Notes under the pieces: generated by a model
Told to the model about the DNA's origin: nothing
What the model saw: only the letters and a program-made list of their open reading frames with translations
Database searches by the model: none
Position numbers and translations under genes: made by a program
Part shown: positions 1 to 8,061 of the stretch, in pieces
Position numbering within the stretch: position 1 is the stretch's first letter
Layout: each line of letters begins with the position of its first letter
Assembly (NCBI GenBank): GCA_018257865.1
Contig: JAEUBA010000265.1
Coordinates: 1-14,576 of the forward strand
Reading direction: 5' to 3'
DNA from: Stereocaulon alpinum
Taxonomy: Eukaryota; Ascomycota; Lecanoromycetes; Lecanorales; Stereocaulaceae
DNA: 14,576 bases

Positions 1-1359
1 TTATATCCTAAGAGGAAATAGGGGTCGCTTTTATCTATAAATTTCTTTTAGAGACGGTTTCGCGCCTATATTTTAGAGCTAAGGGTTCTTAGGTACCTAA
101 GATAGGGCTTATACTTATAGAAGACCTTATATAGGGTCTTCCTAAGCTTTATAACTAAGCTCCGGATAGTAAGGTAATTAGCCGTTTTTATAATTTTAGG
201 CTAAAAAGACTTATTAAGTTCGGAGCCTAATAGTAGAGGGTAGGTACGTCTAATAAGGACCTACCTAAAACGTTCGGTAGTCCTATTTTATTCTGGGTTT
301 CTAGGTACCGTAGGCTCACAGATAATCCCTTTAAGGCTAAGGTATTCTTAAAAGGTTCCTTTAATATATTCGCCCCTATTATCTATATATAGGTATTAGA
401 TTAGGCGCCCTACTTACTTATACTTATACTAGAACCGTCGGAATAGATCGCTAAGCTCCGATTTATATTTTACGCAGTAGACTTCGGAATAGTAGGTGAA
501 GTTATCTTTAAAGGGAACTACCTATTTACTGCCGTTGAAGCTAATAGGCTTAATAGGTCCTATAATATCGCTATAAATAAATTCTATTAGGTATATTCTA
601 GGTTTAATAAAGTCCTTATATAGGGTAGACTAATAGCGGCCTAGAATATAATATTTATAGGTTAATTTATCTAAGAATTTCTTTAAAAAGTCTACTTTAG
701 TAGCTATATTAGGTAGCCGATCTATATTTTATTAACCTATATAACCTATACGGGCGTACTAGAGCTAGCGGATAGTATCTAGAGGCACGCTATACGCGTT
801 TAATATAAGTTATTACCCTTAAGGAAGTTCTAATATATAAAGGCTAAATTATCGTTTAGCGATTATATTACTAAGCTTAGGGTATAAGATCGTATAGCTA
901 TTTTTAGCGAATTTAATATAGATTCTAATATCTATTAGCTAGGAGCCTAAGAGGAGGTTTACCCCTAGCTTAGGTATATAGAGGATATTATATAGTAGTA
1001 TATTCTTTTCTAAGTATAGGATCTTTATCGTCCTACGCCTAGTAGGCTTAAGCTATACCCCGCTAATTCTAGTAATTAGAGTTCTAATAGCGGGCTTAAA
1101 GGTTACGAAGTCGAAGCGCTAGTAGAACGAGTACTACGTATATCCTATATTAATAATAGTTAGGCCTAATAGATTAACTTCTAGCGTTATTACTACTATA
1201 TATCCGATATTAATTATAGGGACCCTATTCGTACTAGTACCTTAAATATTAAAGTCGCTATTAGCGGCGAGGGTCCTAAATATCTACCCTTTAGTAGGGC
1301 TATTATTATATTTAAACTTCTATTTCTTAGACCTTTTATCCTTAGACTTAAACTTCTTA

Positions 1360-1445
1360 GGTTTTATTTCGGGGTGAAGCTACTAGCACTTCGTAATTAG
1401 ATAAGTATCCTTTCGCTTAAGCTTCTTATAGTAAGGGTAGTATTC
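1360..1445 (-). other. Decayed CCHC zinc knuckle of copia Gag
   Basis: The minus frame reads YYPYYKKLKRKDTY, then TKC, two TAG codons and LHPE. Copia Gag proteins usually carry Cys-x2-Cys...His...Cys followed by a (W)xLHPE-like segment. Here the first two Cys and the His read Tyr, as expected if TGY and CAY became TAY by RIP, while the last Cys (codon at 1386-1388) survives. The two TAG codons fit original TGG/CAG. The assignment rests on spacing and the downstream LHPE. Confidence 0.75.
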
Positions 1446-2054
1446 CTAAGGCTTATTATTCTTAGAGTTATAGTCTTTAGCGGACTTCCTACCCGTAAAT
1501 ATTATTAGTCCGGAGTACTTATATTACGCTTAGATTCGTTATTCTTCGTTAGCGGCAGCTAGGGAAACCTTATTAAAGTCAACTTTATTAGCGCTAAATA
1601 AGGCGTAGCTTTAAATATAAGCTATTTTAAAGGTATTATAAGCTTTACTAAGTCCTAAAAGATAGAGGTAAATTAGGTATAGTTCCGGTAGGGCTACTTC
1701 AGCGTTAAGCTCCTTAAGTTTAGTATTAACCTCTTAGAACTTCTAGGTATATTCGGCGATATCCTTAGAGGATTCTAAAGAGGTTAAATAGAGGTGTTAT
1801 ACTAATTTAATATAAATACTAGTCCCTTTAGGCTTAAAGTTTAAGGAGACTTTAGTTAGAATCTTATCTACTATAGTAAGGTTCTTTACAATTTTCTAAG
1901 CGTTAAACCTAAGTCAGTTATAAATTATAGTATAGGCTTTTACCTAGGTTTTAGTAGTAAAAGGCTTTAAGTTATTAAGTATAAGCTAATTATCTATCTC
2001 CTTAACCTACTAGGAGTACCTAAAGTTAGACTCTAAGACGGAGATAGAGGTAAG

Positions 2055-2170
2055 TAGGAAGCTTCTACTACTACTATAAGATTCTTCAGCTGCTATAATA
2101 CCGCTACTACTATAAGATTCTTTAGCTACTATAATACTACTACTGCTATAAGACTCTTCAGCTGCTATAA
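2055..2170 (-). repeat. 36-bp tandem repeat in gag, about 3 copies (12-residue Ser-rich repeat)
   Basis: On the minus strand the gag frame repeats a unit resembling ESYSSSSIIVA about three times, with a period of 36 bp and so 12 residues. The period is a multiple of three and the frame stays open, so the repeat expanded while the ORF was coding. It lies in the N-terminal half of Gag, before the conserved gag domain. Copies differ mainly by Ser/Gly and Ala/Val changes. Confidence 0.8.
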
Positions 2171-2789
2171 TATAGGTATTTATATTTTGGAAGAGAGTTA
2201 TAGGCTTTAGAGGTCTTTAAGTTAGCTAAGTCTTTTAGGGACGAGCGGTAGCAGTAGTCGTTTCCTTATACTATTATTTCGCTAGGGGACCTAAGGGAGC
2301 CTAAGATAGTATACGTTTAGCTTAAAGGCTAAAGATATTAGAATTACTAGAAGGTTCTAAGGTCGATTTACTAGCTTCGGAATCGGAGTTATAAGGAGAT
2401 AGTAACTATTTTAGGGGTATATAATTAGTATCGACGTAGTTAAGAGGTAACTTATCGAATTAGATTAGGTCCTAAAGAAGGTACCGGAAGTACTTATATT
2501 TAGAGCGGTAGTATACTTAAGTAATAGTATTTGTATACTAGATAGGGTTTAGATTAGTAGTAGATAGTATTAAGTTAGAAGATAAAGAAGATAATAGATT
2601 TCTAGCTATACTAATAGCAGATATCTTATAGATATCTCCTAAGGATTTTAACCTTAGTATTCTAGTAGCTGGGGTAATACCAGCCTCTAACTTATTAGGA
2701 AAGGTAGCGGGGGATACCGGCCTTTAATAATAGCTAGGGATACTAGCCTTTAGGAAGAAATTAAGGGGTTAGGACTTAGCCCCCCTAGT

Positions 2790-3338
2790 AATTAATAATT
2801 AATCGCTTTCTAGCGTCTAAAAAGTCTTATTTTTAATACAAAATTCGATAATTCTACTTATATAGGTTAGTATTCTTACTATAGAAGCTAGATATCGCTT
2901 TTAGGGGCTTAGCTTCGGAGTTTATAGATACCTACTAAGGTACGCTAGAAGGGATTACTTAGTAGCACTTATTAGCGTACTTTTCGGTAGTAATAACCCT
3001 AGAAAGAATAGAATAGCTAGGAGTTCCCAGCCTCCTCTTTTTAGTTAATTATTATCGCTGTAAGTTAATCTCGCAGTACGAAGATTAAAGAGTTATTACC
3101 TAAGATTAAGTATTAGAGGTTTAGTATACGTATACGCAGCTTATATTAGAGAGGAGTTAGTAACTATTTCTAGAGGAGTATAATTCTAAAAGAAGAGCTA
3201 TTCTTACGATACCTAGCGAACCGGGCTTATAACCTATTAAAATATAATAGGTAGAATACTTAATTATCTAGCTAAGTGCGACTATACGAGATATATATAA
3301 GGGTTAGGGCTAAGCCTTAGTTATTAATAACTAAGCCT
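2790..3338 (-). mobile_element. Candidate 5' LTR of the copia element
   Basis: This stretch lies immediately upstream (minus sense) of the gag frame, where a 5' LTR belongs. It contains a TATATAAG box on the minus strand near 2858-2865, and its two edges carry related AT-rich motifs: TTAGTTATTAATAACTAAGG near 3316-3335 and TTAATTATTAATTACTAGG near 2785-2803, each followed by a GCTTAGCCCTAACCC or GCTAAGTCCTAACCCC-like string. The usual TG...CA ends cannot be read after RIP and the 3' LTR is outside the window, so the limits are inferred. A primer binding site was not recognised. Confidence 0.35.
3316..3335. repeat. Perfect 20-bp palindrome
   Basis: CTTAGTTATTAATAACTAAG is its own reverse complement. 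It sits at the outer edge of the candidate copia LTR, so it may be part of the terminal structure. No other role is visible. Confidence 0.7.
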
Positions 3339-4149
3339 TAGGATATCGAATACCCGAATTTCAACAATCTTATCGCTATTAGTAGGATAATAGTTATAGT
3401 TTATATATATCTATTAGATTAAGGTTTATTCCTACGTATCTAGCTTATCTTAATCTCCTTTATACTCTAAGATATCGGGGAGTTTTTTAGATCGTAGGGG
3501 GGTTTAGGTTTATAGGGGAAGAAGAGGAGGAAGAAGATAGCCTACTACTAAGGATAATTATAATCCTATAATTAAGGCGTAGCTGAGAGTATCTATATTA
3601 AATACTTAGGGTTAGGGTATAGACTAAACTATAGATAGGAGAACTTATACTATCGCTTAAGCGATAATATTAGCGAGGGTTACTACGTTAAATATAGGGG
3701 GGAAGGAGGAGGTATAGCTACGGACGGGGTAGTACCCTTAGCTTAGGTATAGAGGTAGTTAAAGGTATTTAGGACCCTAGCGGGATCCTCTTAAACTTTA
3801 GCGAGCAACTATTATATATAAGTATTATAATTAGGTAGTTACTCTAATATTATAGTTACTCTAGTGCGTAGGAGCACTAGCTAGGTAGTTAGTCTTTTAT
3901 AATATTAGGGAATAGGACGTAGATAAGGTATTCTTAATTCTATAGTAAGGACTTAGGTATAGGAGTAAGCTAAGATAAAAGATAAGGAATTAGAAATAGG
4001 ACGGGGGTAGTAGCTTTATATATAGGAGCTACTAGAACTTAATTCCTAATAGGGTAATCTCAGCTAGACTAGGCTAGGTCTACTAAGGCTCGATATTAAC
4101 TAAAGTTAATATTAGACTTAGGGGCCCTTAGTAGTAACATAGTAGATAT
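3339..4149. other. Unassigned RIP-mutated stretch
   Basis: About 800 bp without a recognisable gene. Frames on both strands can be read through if TAG/TAA are treated as mutated Gln/Trp codons, which is not discriminating in such DNA. On + it may be the upstream part of the Lys-rich relic that follows. It contains an acidic or purine-rich run near 3517-3540 (many GAA/GAG triplets on +) and a TTAGGGTTAGGG dimer at 3606-3617. Confidence 0.4.
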
Positions 4150-4830
4150 AGCTTGTAAGGCCATACTATAACACTATTTACCGACCGCCTCCTTTTATAA
4201 GATACTAATTATATACTATTTAAAGCTAATCTCTCTAAGGAAGAATATAAGCGTAAGCGAAATAACCCTTTAAGTTAGACTTCTTTCGGGACCGCGTTTA
4301 GAAGAGTACTTATACCAGCGATAGTAAGAGAGCACCGTTAAAAGGAAGCTAAAGATAAGGCTGCAGCTATAGCAAAAATAGAGCTTATCTAAGTAAGGAA
4401 GCTTACTACTTCTATTAAGAAGGAAGATCTCGCTACCCGCAAGGCTGTAACAGCTGTAGATAGACAGCGACGTCTCGTTACTAAAGTAGGTAAGTAATAC
4501 GCAATTAAAGTATAAGCTCGGATCGCCGCAGTTAAGAAATAATAAGTCGCTAAGTAAAAGAAGCGTACTATAGAGGAAAAGGACCGCTAGCGAGTACTCT
4601 AAGTAAGTATACTACCGCTAGCTAAGTATTAATAAGAGGATTAATAAAAGGAGAGGTCTGCTATACTAATTACGTTAATCTAAGACTCTACTATATATAA
4701 TTAGGAGGCAGAGTTAGTAGATCTGAGTAAAAAGGTCTGATAGCAGGTAATTTCGTAGGGTAGTTAGCGGCGGCGATAGTAAGGGTAATAGTCGTAGGCG
4801 GAAGTTATAACTATATAGGGACCTTAAGTT
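4150..4830 (+). pseudogene. Lys/Arg/Ala-rich protein relic, possibly C-terminal tail of a pogo/Fot-type transposase
   Basis: The + frame starting around 4159 stays readable for over 200 codons with only TAG/TAA interruptions. It opens with LFTDRLLL, stop, DTNYILFKANLSKEE and then a basic KRKRNNPL segment. After TSFGTAFRRVLIPAIVREHR comes a long stretch rich in Lys, Arg, Ala, Gln-type stops and Glu, likely helical or coiled coil (about 4330-4700). Fungal pogo/Tc5-type transposases with a DDE_1 domain commonly end in a helix with 'LL..N..L' followed by Lys/Arg-rich sequence, which is why that family is suggested; the catalytic domain is not recognised upstream. The sequence has more CpA left (for example 4370-4450) than its neighbours. 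Alternative: Gag-like or unrelated basic protein. Confidence 0.35.
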
Positions 4831-4971
4831 ATATATATTCTATTATTCTAGCTATTTAGATCTTTAAGCGATCGATAATTAGTTATTTAAAATACAATAT
4901 TAAGGAGTTAGTGTTTTTACTAGTAATAGCCTAAAGTAGTAGTACCGGTCAAAATAGTAGTAAACCCTATT

Positions 4972-5068
4972 AATCCTTAAGTTGCAATCCTTAAGTTGCA
5001 ATCCTTAAGTTACAATCCTTAAGTTGCAATCCTTAAGTTGTAATCCTTAAGTTATAATCCTTAAGTTA
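4972..5068 (+). repeat. 14-bp tandem repeat, 7 copies (AATCCTTAAGTTGC)
   Basis: Seven consecutive units, the last one base short, with period 14. Each contains the palindrome CTTAAG. Variation is confined to the last two bases (GC, AC, GT, AT), which are the changes expected from RIP-type G to A and C to T. The unit length is not a multiple of three, so it is not coding. Confidence 0.95.
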
Positions 5069-5150
5069 ATATAATTTTAATTATCTAAATTTATAATAAC
5101 TAGAATAATAGCTAGAATAGTAACTAGGTAGGAAGGGCTACCTACTTTAG

Positions 5151-5187
5151 AATCCTTAAGTTATAATCCTTAAATTATAATCCTTAC
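5151..5187 (+). repeat. Second cluster of the 14-bp CTTAAG repeat, about 2.5 copies
   Basis: The same unit as at 4972-5068 reappears after an 82-bp gap, in the same orientation, with more decay (AATCCTTAAGTTAT, AATCCTTAAATTAT, AATCCTTAC). The gap itself carries the motif ACTAGAATAATAGCTAGAATAG. Confidence 0.9.
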
Positions 5188-5440
5188 TTTATACTAAGTA
5201 GCCTATTATTATTGCTATAACTATAATTATATAGCCCCTACTATTACTATAACTATAACTAAGTAACCTATTAAGTATTATTATTATAATAACGACTAGG
5301 TAACCTATTAAGTATTACTATTAAAACTAGATAGCCCCCTACTATAGATACTACTAGCTATTATTCTAATTCTATAATAGATTTTTTAGTATTATATAGA
5401 GATATAATAACTAGAATAATAACTAGAATTACTATTATAT
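5188..5440. other. AT-rich low-complexity spacer with short direct repeats
   Basis: No gene seen. The 17-mer TAACCTATTAAGTATTA occurs at 5264-5280 and again at 5301-5317, and ATAGCCCC(C)TACTAT occurs near 5230 and near 5331. The string ACTAGAATAATAACTAGAAT at about 5410-5430 recurs, inverted, near 5960-5985 and 6610-6630. Confidence 0.6.
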
Positions 5441-5656
5441 ACTAAATATATTCCTTATCTAATCCGCTACTGGGATATCCTATACTAATAGGATATCCTA
5501 CTGATATCCTATACCTCTTAGCGATCCTATCCCGATCCCAACCTATACCTGCTAGGAGGTATAGGATTTGGGGTGCCCTAATCCTATACTATACCAGTAT
5601 ACCATACCATCCCAGTGGGATATCCCGTGGGATATCCTATACCTTTCCGGCTAGTA
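5441..5656 (+). repeat. Left copy of a palindrome-rich direct repeat (GGATATCC module)
   Basis: About 215 bp that align with 6644-6855 in the same orientation. Both begin near ACTAAATAT, share GGATATCCTATACTA, GGATATCCTACT, ATATCCTATACCTCTTAG, and both end ATCCTATACCTTTCCGGCTAGTA. The copy contains several GGATATCC or GGGATATCCC palindromes and a 9-bp-arm hairpin at 5542-5565 (CCTATACCT, 6-nt loop, AGGTATAGG). It is less decayed than the right copy. It could be an LTR-like terminal repeat of a small element or two insertions of one repeat. Confidence 0.85.
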
Positions 5657-5700
5657 CCCTAAGTAACCCCCCCTAACCCCAGACGACGCTACCCCTGAAC
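5657..5700 (+). other. C-rich, little-mutated patch next to the left module
   Basis: A short C-rich tract with runs CCCCCCC and CCCC around CTAACCCC, and CpA-containing CCAGACGACG, stands out from the AT-rich surroundings. It lies just upstream of the histone-like relic and might be remnant upstream or promoter sequence of that gene. The reverse complement resembles degenerate telomere-type G-rich DNA. No specific site can be named. Confidence 0.4.
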
Positions 5701-6001
5701 CTATAATTTAGTAAGTAAAGCGTAGCGGATAAAAGATATTACTAAGTAAGATAGTAGGGAAGACTATAGGAGGGAAGAAAATACCGACTATAAAAAGGAG
5801 ACTAAATAAGGTAGGTATATTCTATATATAACTAATTCTAAGCTAATATACTACTATAGAAGGCTACGAAGACCGCAGGTAAATATATATTAAGGGTAGT
5901 AGTAAGACTGCCGAGCTTACGCGTATAAAATTATTAGTTTAAAGCGGGAAGTAGGTATTTCTAGTTATTATTCTAGTAATTATAACTAATTATAATCTAA
6001 A
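5701..6001 (+). other. Upstream part of the histone-like relic (N-terminal tail region), not resolved
   Basis: About 300 bp between the C-rich patch and the histone fold. Several + frames are rich in Lys, Arg, Ser and Gly codons (for example around 5720-5830), as a histone tail would be, but no canonical H3 tail motif can be read. Near 5942-5958 a frame reads KAGSRY, close to where H3 proteins have a basic RYRPG segment; a GTATTT...CTAATTATAATCTAAAG stretch at 5955-6002 could be another intron. Both are guesses. Confidence 0.3.
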
Positions 6002-6343
6002 GTAGTAGCACTGCGAGATATAAGACGCTACTAGAAGTCGATAGAGCTACTAATCCCTAAAGTACTATTTAGTCGCTTAGTTAGGGAGGTTATACTAGGT
6101 ATTAAGTAGGAGCGGTCGTATAACTAAAATAGCTATAGGTAGTAGTTAAGTACGCTAGGCGTAATCTAAGAGGTCGTAGAAGTATTTATAACTAGATTTT
6201 TTAAGGGTAAGTCTATTACTTATAATCTATTTCTCTTATTCTAATATATAGCTAGTGAGATAGATACTAACCTATATATAATCTACGTAAAGAGGGTAAC
6301 CCTATAATTAAAGGACCTATAGCTTTATAAGCGGTTAACCTAG
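6002..6343 (+). pseudogene. Histone H3-fold pseudogene, probably centromeric variant CenH3 (CENP-A), RIP-mutated, with intron
   Basis: The + frame reads VVALRDIRRY, stop, KSIELLIPKVLFSRLVREV at 6002-6094, matching the alpha-N helix and start of alpha-1 of histone H3 (VALREIRRYQKS, LLI-K-PF-RLVRE). After a longer loop it reads YR, two TAG codons and LSTL (6134-6157), then the alpha-2 segment EVVEVFITRFFK (6170-6205). Removing a 57-nt intron joins this to DTNLYIIYVKRVTL and later LKDL, stop, LYKRL (6264-6340), the H3 segment DTNLCAIHAKRVT...KD-QLARR, in frame and ungapped; Cys and His now read Tyr. Between LVRE and the alpha-2 Glu there are 28 codons against 21 in canonical H3, and YR-TAG-TAG fits an RWQ as in CenH3 rather than RFQ. 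Hence CenH3 is favoured. About ten in-frame TAG/TAA codons and no start: a dead copy. The TAG at 6341-6343 may be the stop or a mutated codon. Confidence 0.8.
6207..6263 (+). other. Intron in the histone-like pseudogene
   Basis: A 57-nt intron: donor GTAAGT at 6207-6212, a CTAAT branch-like motif at 6241-6245, acceptor TAG at 6261-6263. Splicing makes a GAT codon across the junction and restores the phase so that FFK is followed by DTNL, as in the H3 LFEDTNL segment. Size and signals are typical of filamentous fungi, and its presence argues for a DNA-level duplication rather than a retro-copy. Confidence 0.75.
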
Positions 6344-6643
6344 CCCTTTAACTAAGATTATAACTAAAACTATCCTAAGCCGCTAAAGAAGGTAGTAGGG
6401 AGAAAGGGTAAGAGTAAGGGTATAGGTATAGTATAAGGAAGAGGTAGAAGTAGACTAATTATTAATAGAACTTAGGATAGTTTATAGACTAGCTAAGATT
6501 CCTATACCTACCTACTAGTATTTTAATAAGCTTAATAGCTTCTTATACCTATTTAGCTCTACTACTATAGCCTATCTCTACTACTAGACGTAATATAATT
6601 ACTTAAAGGATTCTAGTTATTATTCTAGTTATCGCCTTCTAGT
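6344..6643 (+). other. Downstream flank of the histone-like relic
   Basis: No recognised gene. In the histone frame the sequence after 6343 reads on through a Lys/Gly/Arg-rich stretch (VVGRKGKSKGIGI near 6390-6430), which could be an accidental reading of purine-rich GGGTAAGAGTAAGGGTATAGG-type DNA or a downstream extension. Probably 3' untranslated or intergenic sequence carried with the gene. Confidence 0.4.
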
Positions 6644-6855
6644 ACTAAATATTTCCCTAAAGTCTTATCTTATCTACTACTAGGATATCCTATACTACTA
6701 GGATATCCTACTAATATCCTATACCTCTTAGTAATCCTATCCTAACCCGTACTATACCAGCAGTAGTATAGGATCCGAGACCTTTATACTATACTATCCT
6801 ATAGGATAGTAGAAAGTCTAATATCCTATACTATCCTATACCTTTCCGGCTAGTA
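6644..6855 (+). repeat. Right copy of the GGATATCC direct repeat module
   Basis: Aligns with 5441-5656 in the same orientation (see shared start, GGATATCC blocks and CCTTTCCGGCTAGTA end), about 1.2 kb downstream. It contains an 18-bp perfect palindrome ACTATCCTATAGGATAGT at 6793-6810. It is more decayed than the left copy: where the left has CCGATCCC and CAGTGGGATATCCC the right has mostly TA-rich versions. Together the copies bracket the histone-like relic. Confidence 0.85.
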
Positions 6856-7402
6856 GCTAATACTACTATACCTCCTAACCTAATAGGGTACTTATTCGCT
6901 TAAGACGTTATAAAATAGTTACTGCGACTAGGCCTAGCCGGAGTATAGGACTATAACTACCTAGAGTTAATAGAAAGCCTTAAACTCCTTAATATATAAT
7001 ATCTAGTACTTATATATAGCTTTCTGCTAAGTAGTAAGTAGATAGATAAGGATAAGGAAGGCTTATATAATATTATAGGTAATAGAGAATATTAATCCGC
7101 GTAGCTATCTATAAAGAGATTTAATATAAATTTCTTCTTCTATATTAAACTATTAACAAATCTAATAAGACTTAACCTATAGTATATATTTATCTAGTAC
7201 TTAATAGCGGTATATTAGAATAAATATAGTATATACTATATAGACTCTTTACTAAGAATTAATCTCGTTATAATATAAGTTTAATATAGTTATTTAACTA
7301 ATTTAAGTATATACTAGTTCTAAAACGCTATTAATACTAGAATATAACCGTTATAAAACTATAAGAACTATTAATAATTTTATAACTATTAGATAATAGT
7401 TG
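6856..7402. other. AT-rich stretch without recognised features
   Basis: About 550 bp. Frames on + are interrupted only by TAG/TAA types, but no conserved motif is seen on either strand. A GTTGCGCAAC palindrome lies at its right end (about 7399-7408), just where the minisatellite begins. Confidence 0.4.
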
Positions 7403-7856
7403 CGCAACTCCAACTAAAACCCCAACTCCAGCAACACCAGTAACTCCAGCAACTCCAGCAACTCCCGCAACATCAGCAGCACCAGCAATATCCTGCAACA
7501 CCTGCAACACCTGCAATATCCTGCAATATCCTGCAACACCTGCAATATCCAGCAACATCAGCAATATCCAGTAACATCAGCAACACCTGCAATATCCAGC
7601 AATATCAGCAACACCTGTAACACCTGCAACACCTGCAACACCTGCAACACCTGCAACACCTGCAATACCTGCAACACCTGCAACACCTGCAACACCTGCA
7701 ACACCTGCAATATCCAGTAATACCAGCAATATCTGCAATGTCTAGCAATATCAGCAACACCTGCAATACTAGTAATATTAGTAATATCTAGCAATATCAG
7801 CAACATCCAGTAGCACTAGCAATATTAGTAATATCTAGCAATATTAGTAATACCTA
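7403..7856 (+). repeat. 9/10-bp minisatellite (CAACACCTG family), CpA-rich
   Basis: About 450 bp of degenerate tandem units. The core near 7610-7710 is about 11 nearly perfect copies of the 9-mer CAACACCTG; elsewhere units vary (CAACTCCAG, CAACATCAG, CAATATCAG) and 10-bp units such as CAATATCCAG are mixed in. The 10-bp units break any reading frame, so the long open frames on the minus strand (Val-Leu-Gln runs) are artefacts of the repeat. The core keeps CpA and TpG, unlike the rest of the window, while the right end (after about 7760) shows TAATATTAG versions, i.e. decay. Confidence 0.95.
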
Positions 7857-8061
7857 GATAGTTTATTAATTATTAATTAACTGTTTACCAACCGTCTACT
7901 AACCGTTTTGGTTAGACAACGGATGTTGGTTTTAGTAAGAGACATTCCAACGTTGTTATAACTAAATATAAACCGAATACCAACCAAATAAAGACTATTA
8001 TCTAACTAGTAGTTAGCCGTTTAATTATAGTATTAGAATTTTACAGGTGGATATAATAGTA
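7857..8061 (+). repeat. Dispersed repeat, copy A
   Basis: From GATAGTTTATTAATTATTAA to GGTGGATATAATAGTA it matches copies B (8627-8914) and C (14214 to about 14510, inverted). It has far fewer 11-bp subrepeats than B or C and retains CAAC, GGATGTTGG and CCAACGTTGTT where B has TAAC, GGATATTAG and CTAACGTTATT. It contains the CTAACC-GTTTT-GGTTAG hairpin. All three copies stop at the same right boundary, after ATAATAGTA, where flanks diverge. Confidence 0.85.

Larger units (their letters stand above)
1..2745 (-). pseudogene. Ty1/copia retrotransposon gag-pro-int polyprotein, RIP-mutated, truncated by the window edge
   Basis: One continuous minus-strand frame, read right to left, carries gag, protease and integrase of a Ty1/copia element; reverse transcriptase and RNase H would lie beyond position 1. 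Gag includes a copia-type segment near 1640-1700 (YLIYLYLLGLSKAYNTF) and a decayed zinc knuckle followed by LHPE near 1370-1440. The protease region near 960-1160 has the family's spacing, ending in IPKLGVNLL, but its Asp-Thr-Gly reads NIG. The integrase keeps a spaced triad: Asp at 567-569 (SDIIGP), Asp at 381-383 (IDNRGEY) and Glu at 273-275, i.e. D-x61-D-x35-E, the copia D35E spacing. The edge shows the conserved DKSDPYFLL segment. Stops are TAG/TAA; I saw no frameshift, so gag and pol were a single ORF. The gag start is uncertain because ATG codons are mutated. Not functional. Confidence 0.9.

Noticed and set aside
4972..5187. CRISPR-like array
   Set aside because: Units are head-to-tail with no spacers, and the context is a eukaryotic repeat region.
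6207..6263. Insertion in the histone-like protein between FFKG and DTNL (reading straight through as coding)
   Set aside because: Removing GTAAGT...TAG restores the ungapped H3 alignment, so an intron explains it better than an 18-19 residue insertion.
7337..7806. Two open reading frames on the minus strand (75 and 82 codons) with Val-Leu-Gln and Val-Ala-Gly runs
   Set aside because: They are readings of the 9/10-bp minisatellite; the mixture of 9- and 10-bp units shifts the frame and the two ORFs are in different phases with no conserved sequence outside the repeat.
8040..8061. Helitron 3' end at the common boundary
   Set aside because: The boundary reads GGATATAATAGTA, without the CTRR terminus; the nearby hairpin is over 100 bp away from the end.
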